This document shows, piece by piece, positions 8,853 through 16,556 of a stretch of DNA of 42,671 nt; the stretch's first letter is position 1; every line of letters starts with the position of its first letter. The translations under genes were made by a program, and so were the position numbers. This DNA is from Lactovum miscens (GTDB lineage Bacteria > Bacillota > Bacilli > Lactobacillales > Streptococcaceae): assembly GCF_014202895.1 (NCBI RefSeq), contig NZ_JACHHV010000015.1, positions 1 to 42,671 on the forward strand, given 5' to 3'. The notes under the pieces were generated by a model, which was given only the letters and a program-made list of their open reading frames with translations, searched no databases and was not told the DNA's origin.

Positions 8853-9426
8853 TATGTATCTTCAATCAGTAAGTGCCAAATAGTTATCTATGAGTTTTTA
8901 AAATTTGTTTTTGGTTTATTTTTTGGTTTATATTGTATAGTCTACTCTAAGCTTTTGAGAAGTAAGATATGATTGTAAAAGTGAAATATAGCCTTATTTC
9001 GCCATTTTTTAGAATGATGCTATAGCAAGCTTCTCTGATAGGGTCTAAAGAGTCTTTGCATGTTGTAAGCGGACGCTTTGAATTCAGAAAGGGACTTTAT
9101 AATTAGTCTAGAAGTTAAAACTTTGATTCCGGTGCGTACTGAGTAACACAGCCATTGCCTGAACCACTTGCCTCACTTCTACGCCGCCCATATTCTTAAT
9201 TTAGGGGGCATAGAGACAGTAATAACACTTTCAAGTGTCGATGACTTTATCATATTCTTTTAGAAGTCAGCATTGCTTAAAAAGTTTGAGCGGGCTCCAA
9301 CTACATTCAATATAAGATTGAGCTTGGATTAATTTTTCAAAAAATATACATTATAGTTGTTTAAGCCAGATGATAACACTAGCTAACTTATATTATTCAA
9401 TTTTTATTATTAAAATATACAAAAGC
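8853..9426. other. Intergenic, 574 bp, with repeat copy A; no intact gene
   Basis: This gap lies between the DUF2969 promoter and the rgg stop codon. Positions 9050-9230 are richer in GC than their surroundings and look like decayed coding or IS sequence. A minus-strand frame there reads GGVEVRQVVQAMAVLLST before stopping, which I cannot assign. A degenerate repeat at 9318-9396 is described separately. No RNA gene is recognised. Confidence 0.45.
9318..9396. repeat. Diverged direct repeat, copy A
   Basis: This stretch of about 80 bp begins ATTGAGCTTGGATTAATT and ends AGCCAGATGATAACACTAGC then TAACTTATA. It matches copy B at 10852-10935 over most of its length with scattered differences. It lies about 30 bp beyond the rgg stop codon. 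Confidence 0.65.
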
Positions 9427-10296
9427 TTATTGCACTTGTTTTCTTAGCTCCTCAAGCTCTTTCTTATACTGTTCATAGGAGTGGGTATTACCAAATTTTT
9501 CGTAAATTAGCACAATGTCAGATAATTCTTTGATTGCCGCTTGAATTTTGCCTGTATGTTCGTACAATTCAATTAAGATAAGTTTTTGAATAACTCTTAC
9601 TTTAAATTCACTTTCATCCTTTCTATTTTCATCAAGCCAATTTAAAATTGCATAGGTTGTTTCAAAATCATTGTTTCGAATAGAAATAATAGCAAAATTT
9701 CTAGCTCCTCTTAATATCAAGTCTCTATTTTCAGGAATATCTTTAAAAAAATATTCTCGGTGAAATATTTCTTTCCCAAGGAATCTTACATTTGGATAAT
9801 CCATTTGTGAGATTGTTGCGTTAAAAAGGTGTAGTTCATATTGTTGCCATTCTAAAATATTATAAAGATAATCAATAATTATTCTTTTTTCTTCATACGT
9901 TAACTTTTTACCCAACTCATGTGTGGCTAAAATTCCCTTAATTGCAAGATAATTAAGACGGTTAATTAGTTTAAAATCATCATAAAATAAATTTAATTGT
10001 TCTTCTCCTAATTTTTTTAATTCTGTAAAATCTCCTGTCTGTTCCAGATATCCTATCGTATTAAAAAGTTTTTTACTAGGATCTATATTAAATTCGTGGA
10101 ACCTTTCTGCAAAGTCCTCTATAGGAACATTAATATTTTCTAATAATGCAAAAAGTTTTTTTGCTGAAATATCATTTTCTCCTCTCTCAAACCGTGAAAG
10201 TTGAGATTTTGATAGAACATTTCCAACTGTTTTTCTTATTGAAAAATCCTTTTCTTGCCTTATTGTTTTAAAAATTTCACCCAATTCTTTGACCAT
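9427..10296 (-). CDS. Rgg/GadR/MutR family transcriptional regulator
   Basis: This is a 289-residue cytoplasmic regulator. Residues 1-60 form an XRE-type helix-turn-helix (LGEIFKTIRQ, then LSKSQLSRFERGENDISA). The remaining roughly 220 residues are the alpha-helical TPR-like domain that in Rgg proteins binds short peptide pheromones or contacts partners. The ATG at 10296 follows GAGGAAAAA. Rgg proteins usually control an adjacent secreted-peptide or bacteriocin gene. Here the neighbours are an MFS exporter and a dead synthetase-like gene, which fits that theme. I looked for a divergent short hydrophobic peptide gene and found none convincing. The region is AT-rich and appears to be accessory. 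Confidence 0.9.
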   Translation of the reverse strand: MVKELGEIFKTIRQEKDFSIRKTVGNVLSKSQLSRFERGENDISAKKLFALLENINVPIEDFAERFHEFNIDPSKKLFNTIGYLEQTGDFTELKKLGEEQLNLFYDDFKLINRLNYLAIKGILATHELGKKLTYEEKRIIIDYLYNILEWQQYELHLFNATISQMDYPNVRFLGKEIFHREYFFKDIPENRDLILRGARNFAIISIRNNDFETTYAILNWLDENRKDESEFKVRVIQKLILIELYEHTGKIQAAIKELSDIVLIYEKFGNTHSYEQYKKELEELRKQVQ

Positions 10297-10851
10297 TTTT
10301 CCTCGTATTAAAATTTTAACATTATTTTATTCTTGTAATATGAAATCATATTATTTTGCAAATACTAAAAATTTCAATAGGCATGTCACAAACCTAAGTA
10401 ATACCTGAAATTTTTGTATTTATATTTCGAAAAATGTAAAAGACACTGATTCAAATATAAGAACATTCTTATGTAAAGGCAAGCATCTAACATTTATTTA
10501 TGATAAGTACATGAAGAATCACCGAGTTAGGGGGTATTTTTTTGAGGCTGTTAGGTGAGCTCCACAAACGATTTATCGTAAACTAAAAAGGCTCAAGTCA
10601 ATTAAAATTTTAAAAATTATGCTACTAAGAAGGTTCAAGCTTCCTATAACACTAGCCCAAAATACCACGGACATTCCTCTATCTCTATCATCCTGATAAT
10701 GTGCGTACTTTCTAAAACTTACCCTTTTTATGAAATTGTGAATATCCACTCTTATTGCTGTGGCTATACAAGTTCTGACGATAGTAGAAACCGCCATAAT
10801 CTGATGCATTTGTTCAATAAATACCAATAACTGATAAATAATTTGTTATCT
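10297..10851. other. Intergenic, 555 bp, upstream of rgg; doubtful 84-codon frame
   Basis: This holds the rgg promoter region. A minus-strand frame at 10573-10827 encodes 84 residues with a hydrophobic C-terminal half (VVFWASVIGSLNLLSSIIF). It begins with TTG, has no ribosome site, and resembles nothing I recognise. It could be a fragment of a membrane or immunity protein, or chance. A plus-strand 22-codon frame at 10340 lacks a ribosome site and is not pheromone-like. Confidence 0.4.
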
Positions 10852-10935
10852 GTATTGAGCTTAGATTAATTCTTACCAATAAAAATGCTCAATTATAAAA
10901 GTTCGAGCCAGATGTTAAAACTGGCTAACTTATAA
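10852..10935. repeat. Diverged direct repeat, copy B
   Basis: This is the counterpart of 9318-9396. It contains two internal inverted repeats: TTGAGC with GCTCAA, and AGCCAG with CTGGCT. It lies about 70 bp beyond the MFS stop codon, so both copies sit at 3' ends of minus-strand genes. Together they bracket the rgg gene. Confidence 0.65.
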
Positions 10936-11002
10936 TTGCATTTTGCCAAAATTTGTAATTTATAGAAATATATGCTTGATTAGCTCAATTATTGCTCTTT
11001 AC

Positions 11003-12232
11003 TCATTTAATAGAGTTTTGTCTGTTTAGTAAGAACATCATAAGAAACCCTAATAAACTGATTAACGAAATTATATAAAAGGTTATTACAATACTTGTTA
11101 AATTTGCTATAAATATAAAAAGTGAAGCACCAAAGGGTACTGAAAAAGTAAAAAGTGTACTAATTCCTCCAGAAACTTTTCCTAAGTTATCTGGGGAAAT
11201 GTTATTTAAAATCAGTGAATTTACTCTTGGACTGGTTTTAGAGGCGCAATATGCAATAGAAAAAAGAACCATAGGAGCTAAAAAAGTTAAATGCATCAAT
11301 AAAATCCCAAATAGTGTTGAAAAACCAAATACATACAGGATAATAGTATTCATTTTTGTTTCGTTTAAGAAATCATTCATAAAAAGTGAACCTACAATCA
11401 TTCCTGACGACAAAAAACAATTAAAAATGAGAACTGAGACCCCATAATTATTACCAAAAGGATGAAGGTTTGTCAATGCCAAATCTGTTACGGGGCCGAT
11501 GCCTGATAAAATGAAATTGATAAAAATAATTGATAATATAGTAATTACAAATTTATTATTCTTTTCTTTAGAAAAAACCGATTTAATTTGCGAAAATGTT
11601 TCTCGTATGTTTAATCGAGAAATACTGCTAACAGCACTATTAAAGGTCAAGTATCGTTTAAAAAACAAAAGTATCAGAGCAGAAATTAAATATAAAAATG
11701 CATTAAGGATAGCCACAATTGTAAATGACTGTCCTGTTAAGGAAAGAAACATTACTCCAAATGTTTGGCCAACTATCTCTAAAATTGATCCAAAACTTTG
11801 AAGTTGTCCAAATGCAGATGATACTTCATTAGATTTTAAATTTTTTTGTAAAATAGGAATTCTGAGACCATTTTTATATGAACTTAATAAATCAGATATA
11901 AATTTTATAATTCCTATTATAAAAAAGGAAATAAAGTTATGAGTTAGTCCAATAATAATAGCAATAAGCAAAAAGAAAAACATTTGCATAATTCCGATAA
12001 AAATCATCATTTTACTTTTATCTTTAGTCTTATCCGCCCAAAAACCGGTATAAATTGATAAAAATGCTGGCAAAACAATAAATACTTCAGCGATGGATAC
12101 CATTAAACTTTTATTTTGGAAACTCGTTGCATAAATGAGGAAAACGATACTAAACAAACTTGCTCCAAACATGGTAAAAACACTACTTAAAAACAGCGAA
12201 AAAAAAGTTTTATTGTTTTTTAGTAATTTCAT
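11003..12232 (-). CDS. MFS transporter, probable exporter
   Basis: This is a 409-residue major facilitator protein with about 12 hydrophobic segments. A short charged loop after the second segment (FWADKTKDKSKMM) corresponds to the MFS signature between helices 2 and 3. The layout resembles macrolide-efflux-like MFS proteins. The ATG at 12232 has GAGGGAAG just upstream. It begins a few bases after the end of the decayed kinase-like gene, and rgg follows downstream. In comparable Rgg loci such MFS proteins export a modified peptide, so peptide or drug export is likely but unproven. Codon use is AT-rich like the rest of the island. The gene has no visible lesion, although its probable partner is dead. 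Confidence 0.85.
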   Translation of the reverse strand: MKLLKNNKTFFSLFLSSVFTMFGASLFSIVFLIYATSFQNKSLMVSIAEVFIVLPAFLSIYTGFWADKTKDKSKMMIFIGIMQMFFFLLIAIIIGLTHNFISFFIIGIIKFISDLLSSYKNGLRIPILQKNLKSNEVSSAFGQLQSFGSILEIVGQTFGVMFLSLTGQSFTIVAILNAFLYLISALILLFFKRYLTFNSAVSSISRLNIRETFSQIKSVFSKEKNNKFVITILSIIFINFILSGIGPVTDLALTNLHPFGNNYGVSVLIFNCFLSSGMIVGSLFMNDFLNETKMNTIILYVFGFSTLFGILLMHLTFLAPMVLFSIAYCASKTSPRVNSLILNNISPDNLGKVSGGISTLFTFSVPFGASLFIFIANLTSIVITFYIISLISLLGFLMMFLLNRQNSIK

Positions 12233-12238
12233 ATTCTT

Positions 12239-13326
12239 CCCTCAAACTTTCTACATAATTTAATCCAGCATATCCATTCTAAAATCTGTTTCATAGCCTT
12301 TAGAAGAAAAATTAAATAAATTTTCATCTTTTATGAACATCCTGCAAGTCTCTAACTGTGCACAAACCCAACATAAATATTTTTTATTATTTGTTTTCCT
12401 AATCTAATATAGTTGTATTAAAAAAGCAATCCACAAAGTTTCTTTTAAAAAGGAAACACATTTACCTATTTGAACATCCATTCCTTCCGCAATTGTAACT
12501 ACAGTATTTTTATATTTTTCAAAGTTATAATCATTAAAAACAGATCCAAACACTACTTCCATTTGCAATATAGAGGAAATAAAAACTTTTTCTAATTCAC
12601 ACAAATCAATAATATTTAATTTATTATTTATAAGCTTTTTATATGTTGCTTTTTGAAATAATGATATTGCTTCTGAAATTGTTTATCCTTCAATCAATAA
12701 TACTTTAACAAATCTTTTATATTAATTTCATAACCAAACCGCCTAAATAGAGACTCAACAAGACATATTTTTTATTGACTAATAAATTTTCAGATTCAAA
12801 TATATTTAGTTGATTAATGCTATACAAAATAGCTTTCCCTAATTTTCTCAAGTCTTTAACGTCACCTTCCATGCATCCCACTTTTTAAAATACTATCCAG
12901 GTGTTTTTGTAGTTATTTTTGGATACTATTTAGTTAATGGGAGTACTCTAAATCAATGTAACAGACTTCTAATCATCATTTATTAAAAAATTATTGAGAT
13001 GTATGTTGCCTTGAATAATTTTGTTGAGTGCGCTATTTGAATCATTTTCAATAGGTTTTCATTTGCATTTAAATACTTTCTTCCCCAATATTTTTAAATT
13101 AATTAAAATCCCTTTGCCATTGATTTAAAGTGCATACTTAAAAGTATTCATTAATCCACGAATTAAATTTTCCAATAGGTTTGAAAAATATGATTGCTTA
13201 ATCTCTTATTAGATTTAAACTCATTTTTTCTTAATTCACCATTTAGTATATTTTCTCATGCAAGAATATTAGGCTGGCTTTCTTTCAAAATAACAAGTTA
13301 TTTATTCGCTCTCTATATCGTAATAG
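12239..13326 (-). pseudogene. Decayed gene with kinase-like fragments, resembling a class III/IV lanthipeptide synthetase
   Basis: The minus strand holds a series of short open fragments in shifting frames that together follow the order of a protein kinase fold. Around 13297-13172 is LVILKESQPNIL then ENILNGELRKNEF, like the VLKEARP lysine region of LanKC kinases, then NEYF and TLNQWQRDFN, like the EEF..G..L..W block. At about 13025-12985 is IIQGNIHLNNFLINDD, in the place of HGDLSPxNIL. At about 12965-12940 is VCYIDLEYS, in the place of the metal-binding IDxE. DVKDLRKLGKAIL follows near 12860. A longer tail (12660-12239) stays in one frame with two stop codons and contains a C..C.....C cluster. 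At least four frameshifts and several stops are present. The LanKC assignment is inference; another kinase or phosphotransferase is possible. Confidence 0.5.
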
Positions 13327-13410
13327 CTATCTTCTGCATTTGTTTGATAAATAATTTTTTAGATCATACTTCTCAAGAATACTTACTTTAGAATAATTTT
13401 GTTTTTTCAC
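13327..13410 (-). CDS. Small open frame (27 codons), possible RiPP leader or truncated N-terminus of the decayed gene
   Basis: A GTG at 13410 has a full GGAGG ribosome site eight bases upstream and an extended -10 promoter nearby, so this frame was translated at some time. It reads 27 residues: VSILEKYDLKNYLSNKC with short basic ends. SILEKYDL recalls the ILxLQ leader motif of class III lanthipeptides, and S..C is a possible ring motif. Equally, a frameshift may have truncated the start of the kinase-like gene that follows directly. Both readings are uncertain. Confidence 0.3.
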   Translation of the reverse strand: MKKQNYSKVSILEKYDLKNYLSNKCRR

Positions 13411-13440
13411 TTTTTCTACCTCCTTCATTAAGTGATATGA

Positions 13441-13689
13441 AAATTTTAGCATTTGAAAATTCTTATAAATACTTTTGTCCCATATTTGCTAAAAATATAA
13501 AAATGTTTTTTAAAATTTTTTGAATTTATTCTCACATTTTTGTAGTTTATGTGTATTTAATTTTTAAATAATTTGAGCAAGTTATATTGCAAAGATTGAA
13601 AAATATAAATGCCTTGGTTAGTAAATCGCATAATCAAATTAGCTACCCAAGGAGAGAGAAAGCACCTGAATTTTTTTTACTTGAATTTT
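13441..13689. other. AT-rich spacer between peptide locus and IS relic
   Basis: Apart from the -10 element at its left edge, I see only very AT-rich sequence with no open frame. If Rgg has an operator, it should lie here. Confidence 0.35.
13443..13451 (-). promoter_or_regulatory. Extended -10 element before the decayed peptide locus
   Basis: The minus strand reads TGCTAAAAT with no good -35. This is common for promoters that need an activator such as Rgg. The expected transcript start is about 25 bases before the GTG at 13410. Confidence 0.45.
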
Positions 13690-14703
13690 AAAAACCAAGT
13701 AAAAGTAAATCAGATGTAAGACTTTTCTTGCTAAAAACAAAATATTTTGTGATTATTGAACGATGTAAATTGTACCTTGGCATAATAAGTGTTAATCATA
13801 CTGTACGGCGTTTAGGGAAGATACCACAAGAAATTTATCAAAAACTTAAGCAGAAACGGAATCGATTGAAGGTTAAGATAAAGCATTCTGCTAAGATGAT
13901 TCAAGCTTCTTGTGATACATGGGTTTTGAATAATCTAATTTGAAGGGTATCTGAGAGAAGTTATTACTTGAGATATTCCCCAATAAGTCTTCTCATTTTG
14001 TATTTTAAAAACACAAGAAAGTTCAGCAGTTGATGAAAAAGTAGCACATTGTGTAGGCCATATCGGCGGAAAACACCTAACTAGAGAAGTAGGAAGAGAT
14101 AAAAAGAACAAGCTTCACAAGCTTTTCAAGAATTTCGTTTCAGACAAGAAAATTACTATGATTACAATGGAGTTCAAGTATTATGAAAATAGAATTCAGA
14201 AGAAAGCCTACTTTAAATCCTTTCTGGACATGTTTAATAATGAAATACTCAGTTTTAAGCTTTTACAACATCCGAAGAGCAAAGTAAATTTCACTGCAAC
14301 GAATGATGCAATCAAAATCATTTCTGATTGTCTCTTTCAGCAGACTTTTCATTCAGACTAAGATTAAGTTTATTAGATGAAAAGTTATGTTAAAGTATTC
14401 AAGTTTCCTTACGATTTATGAATTTATAAATCGTAAGGAAACTATTATGATAATGCAGTGATATAAAATTCTTTGGCTTACTCAAACAAGAAATCTGTTA
14501 CGGTCGTTTCTTTAATTCCTTTAGAGTACTTGAACAGGTAATTTCTTCTTGGGTTTAGTTTATGATACAAAACGAGTCAAAAAAATTGAACTGGATGAGC
14601 CCAATTCAATTCCGTTTAACCTATTCAAAATGAAAAAGATAAGAAGTTTAATCTGTCTTAATGTATTGCACTATATAAAGTACAATTTTTGAGGGGTGCA
14701 TCA
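13690..14703 (+). mobile_element. IS3-family (IS150-like) element, degenerate orfB relic
   Basis: Three plus-strand fragments survive. The first (about 13696-13940) is basic and only loosely assignable. The second (about 14096-14361) contains MEFKYYENRIQKKAYF then LDMFNNEILSF and ends FHSD, typical of the IS3 DDE core. The third (about 14430-14640) reads RKGNYYDNAVI, stop, NFFGLLKQE, and after a shift KKLNWMSPIQFRLTY, the usual OrfB C-terminus. The first catalytic Asp is lost (MITMEF) and the catalytic Glu codon is now TAA, so it is dead. The right end is placed at 14703, where GGGGTGCATCA mirrors the end seen at 359. A palindrome has formed inside it. Confidence 0.8.
14403..14442. repeat. 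Perfect 17-bp palindrome inside the dead transposase
   Basis: Left arm 14403-14419 and right arm 14426-14442 are exact reverse complements with a 6-base loop (GAATTT). The right arm encodes the conserved RKGN of the transposase. The left arm replaces codons expected to encode unrelated residues. No T-run follows. Confidence 0.9.
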
Positions 14704-14791
14704 AGGCTGTTGCCAAAATTTAGACATGGATGAACCGTTATTCAAATTAGATTTAAATTTTACCTCTTTTTAGGAAATTAAAAATTCAAAC

Positions 14792-16042
14792 CTATTCGTC
14801 TTCTAGAGGTTGGATTGTCTCATGCTTAATTATTAACTTCGAGATGCCCATTGCAATGGCTACGGCAAAACCAAGTGGTACAGCAGAATTGAGGGGGAGG
14901 TGGGTCACTTCAATCAACATAAAGAGAGCCATTAGAGGTGCTTGTTGAGCCGCAGCCAACAAAGAAGTTGCGCCAACCAATGCCCCTTGCCAAACTGGAA
15001 AACCAGGTAAGATTAAACAAATAATTGCTCCAACACATGCCCCAATGGCTAGCGCGGGTGTTAGTGTTCCCCCAGCCGCTCCTGAGCGAATGGTGACAAC
15101 AGTAATAAATCCTTTAAGGAGCATAAGTAAAAGTAAAATGGTTATAAATCTCGTAGATTTAATGTTCATAGCCTCTTGAGCTAACGCGCGTCCATTTCCC
15201 ATAATTTCTGGAAAGCGCATTGAAATTATTCCCGTGACTAGAGCTGCAAATGGTAAAAGCCATAGTATATGTTTATTATGACTCTGATGAGCTTCTGCCC
15301 AGAGAAAAGTTTTGCGGAAATAGGCTCCAATTAAGCCACTGATAGGCGAAATTACTATAACTAGGATCATGAAGTAATTTGAAAAGGATTGAGACCCCAC
15401 AGCATAGTATGCACTGTTTCCCTTAAAAAGACTTCCTATTAACGCGGCAATAATTGACATCGAAAGGCTTACTGAAACTGCCCGAGCTGAGATCTTCTTG
15501 TGCAGGATTTCAATACAAAAGAACATCCCCGTAATTGGCGCTATATAAGCACCTGCAAAACCTGCACCTGCTGCTGCTGCAATCAAGAGTGACTTGTCTT
15601 CTGCACTCAGAGAAACAAGTCCAAATTGCTGAAGTAATTCATCCCACTTATTGGCAAAAAGTGCTCCCAGCTCACGAGGTGCTAATTCTCGGCCAACAGA
15701 TCCTCCAGTGCCAACATAGAAAATTTGTGTCAGGACATGCAAAACAGTCCTCCAAAAAGGCATTTTTGCTCCAACCATAGTTTCCGATATTTTTGGAATT
15801 TGATGTTTACGACGGATAAAATACCCAATCAAAGCTGCAATAAAGCCACCTATCAGGATTGATTCTAGACGCTGAGGAGGATAGGTGGCAAGTGAAGAGG
15901 GATGAGTGGGACTTTCTTTGAAACCTAAAAACAGTCCTTCAATTAAGTCCAAAAAAAGGCTCAAAAGGCCTGCCCCTGTTCCTGCTAAAAGGCCCAACAC
16001 TAAAATAGATAATGGAAGTATAATAAGATTTTTATTTTTCAT
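14792..16042 (-). CDS. ClC family chloride channel/antiporter-like protein
   Basis: This is a 416-residue membrane protein with the ClC fold, somewhat shorter than E. coli ClcA and without CBS domains. The selectivity-filter helix block is GTGGSVGRELAPRELGA, the equivalent of GxxGREGP. AGAGFAGAYIAPITG matches the GVAAAFNAPLAG segment, and IRSGAAGGTLTPALAIGA matches the GxFxP filter block. The first GSGIP-type motif is not obvious (SETMVGAKMP instead), so ion preference is uncertain. The ATG at 16042 has only a weak GGA upstream. It is separated from trxA by a terminator and is probably a single-gene unit bordering the accessory island. Confidence 0.88.
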   Translation of the reverse strand: MKNKNLIILPLSILVLGLLAGTGAGLLSLFLDLIEGLFLGFKESPTHPSSLATYPPQRLESILIGGFIAALIGYFIRRKHQIPKISETMVGAKMPFWRTVLHVLTQIFYVGTGGSVGRELAPRELGALFANKWDELLQQFGLVSLSAEDKSLLIAAAAGAGFAGAYIAPITGMFFCIEILHKKISARAVSVSLSMSIIAALIGSLFKGNSAYYAVGSQSFSNYFMILVIVISPISGLIGAYFRKTFLWAEAHQSHNKHILWLLPFAALVTGIISMRFPEIMGNGRALAQEAMNIKSTRFITILLLLMLLKGFITVVTIRSGAAGGTLTPALAIGACVGAIICLILPGFPVWQGALVGATSLLAAAQQAPLMALFMLIEVTHLPLNSAVPLGFAVAIAMGISKLIIKHETIQPLEDE

Positions 16043-16087
16043 AAAATTTTTAGTCCAGCTTGTAAGCTTTAACTATTTTAGTCTATC

Positions 16088-16118
16088 AAAAAAACCCGCG
16101 ATTAGCGAGCTTTTTTTG
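16088..16118 (-). terminator. Terminator of the FNR-cvpA-mutS2-trxA group
   Basis: On the minus strand AAGCTCGC pairs with GCGGGTTT (two G-U pairs) around a 5-base loop, followed by a T-run. It starts directly at the trxA stop codon. Confidence 0.85.
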
Positions 16119-16119
16119 A

Positions 16120-16434
16120 CTAAGCAATTTCTTCCAAAATTTGCTTTATTTGAGCCTTTGTATGAACCCCAGCTTCTTGGCGAACAACTTGTCCATTCTT
16201 CATGAAAAGAAGAGTTGGGATCGCCATCACGCCAAAACCTTGAGGGGTTGCTGGATTTTCATCTACATCCATTTTTACGATCTTGAGTTCAGATTCATCA
16301 AGTTCTTCTGAAAGTTGAGTCAAGATTGGGGCTTGCATACGACAGGGGCCACACCAGGTTGCCCACATGTCAACCAATACTGTACCATTTGCTGTTTCTT
16401 CAACAAAATTGGCATCTGTTACATGATATTCCAT
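16120..16434 (-). CDS. trxA: Thioredoxin
   Basis: This 104-residue cytoplasmic disulfide reductase carries the active site WATWCGPCRMQAP near residue 28 and the cis-proline segment MAIPTLLFMKNG. Both cysteines are present and length is typical. It keeps proteins such as ribonucleotide reductase and methionine sulfoxide reductases reduced, with thioredoxin reductase as partner. The ATG at 16434 follows AAGGAGAT. It lies about 120 bp after mutS2 on the same strand, the same neighbour as in streptococci, and is followed at once by a terminator. Confidence 0.97.
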   Translation of the reverse strand: MEYHVTDANFVEETANGTVLVDMWATWCGPCRMQAPILTQLSEELDESELKIVKMDVDENPATPQGFGVMAIPTLLFMKNGQVVRQEAGVHTKAQIKQILEEIA

Positions 16435-16556
16435 GATACTTATCTCCTTTATGACTTGCGTCTACTAACTTATTTTAATTTTACCATTTGCTTTGCAAAT
16501 AACAAAGTATATGCTCATATAAATTTATATTCCATAAAAGTTAGTCAAAAGAAAAA

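Noticed and set aside
10340-10408. Short plus-strand frame divergent from rgg, considered as a pheromone (SHP) gene
   Set aside because: There is no ribosome site, and the peptide (MKSYYFANTKNFNRH...) is polar, unlike hydrophobic Rgg pheromones.
10573-10827. 84-codon minus-strand frame with a hydrophobic C-terminal half next to rgg
   Set aside because: It starts at TTG, has no ribosome site and no recognisable family. It could be chance in AT-rich DNA, so it is only mentioned in the intergenic entry.
12900-12960. Choline- or aminoglycoside-kinase identity for the decayed gene
   Set aside because: The IDLEYS fragment alone would fit, but the N-terminal VILKESQPNIL and TLNQW fragments fit LanKC kinases better. 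The alternative is kept in the evidence as possible.
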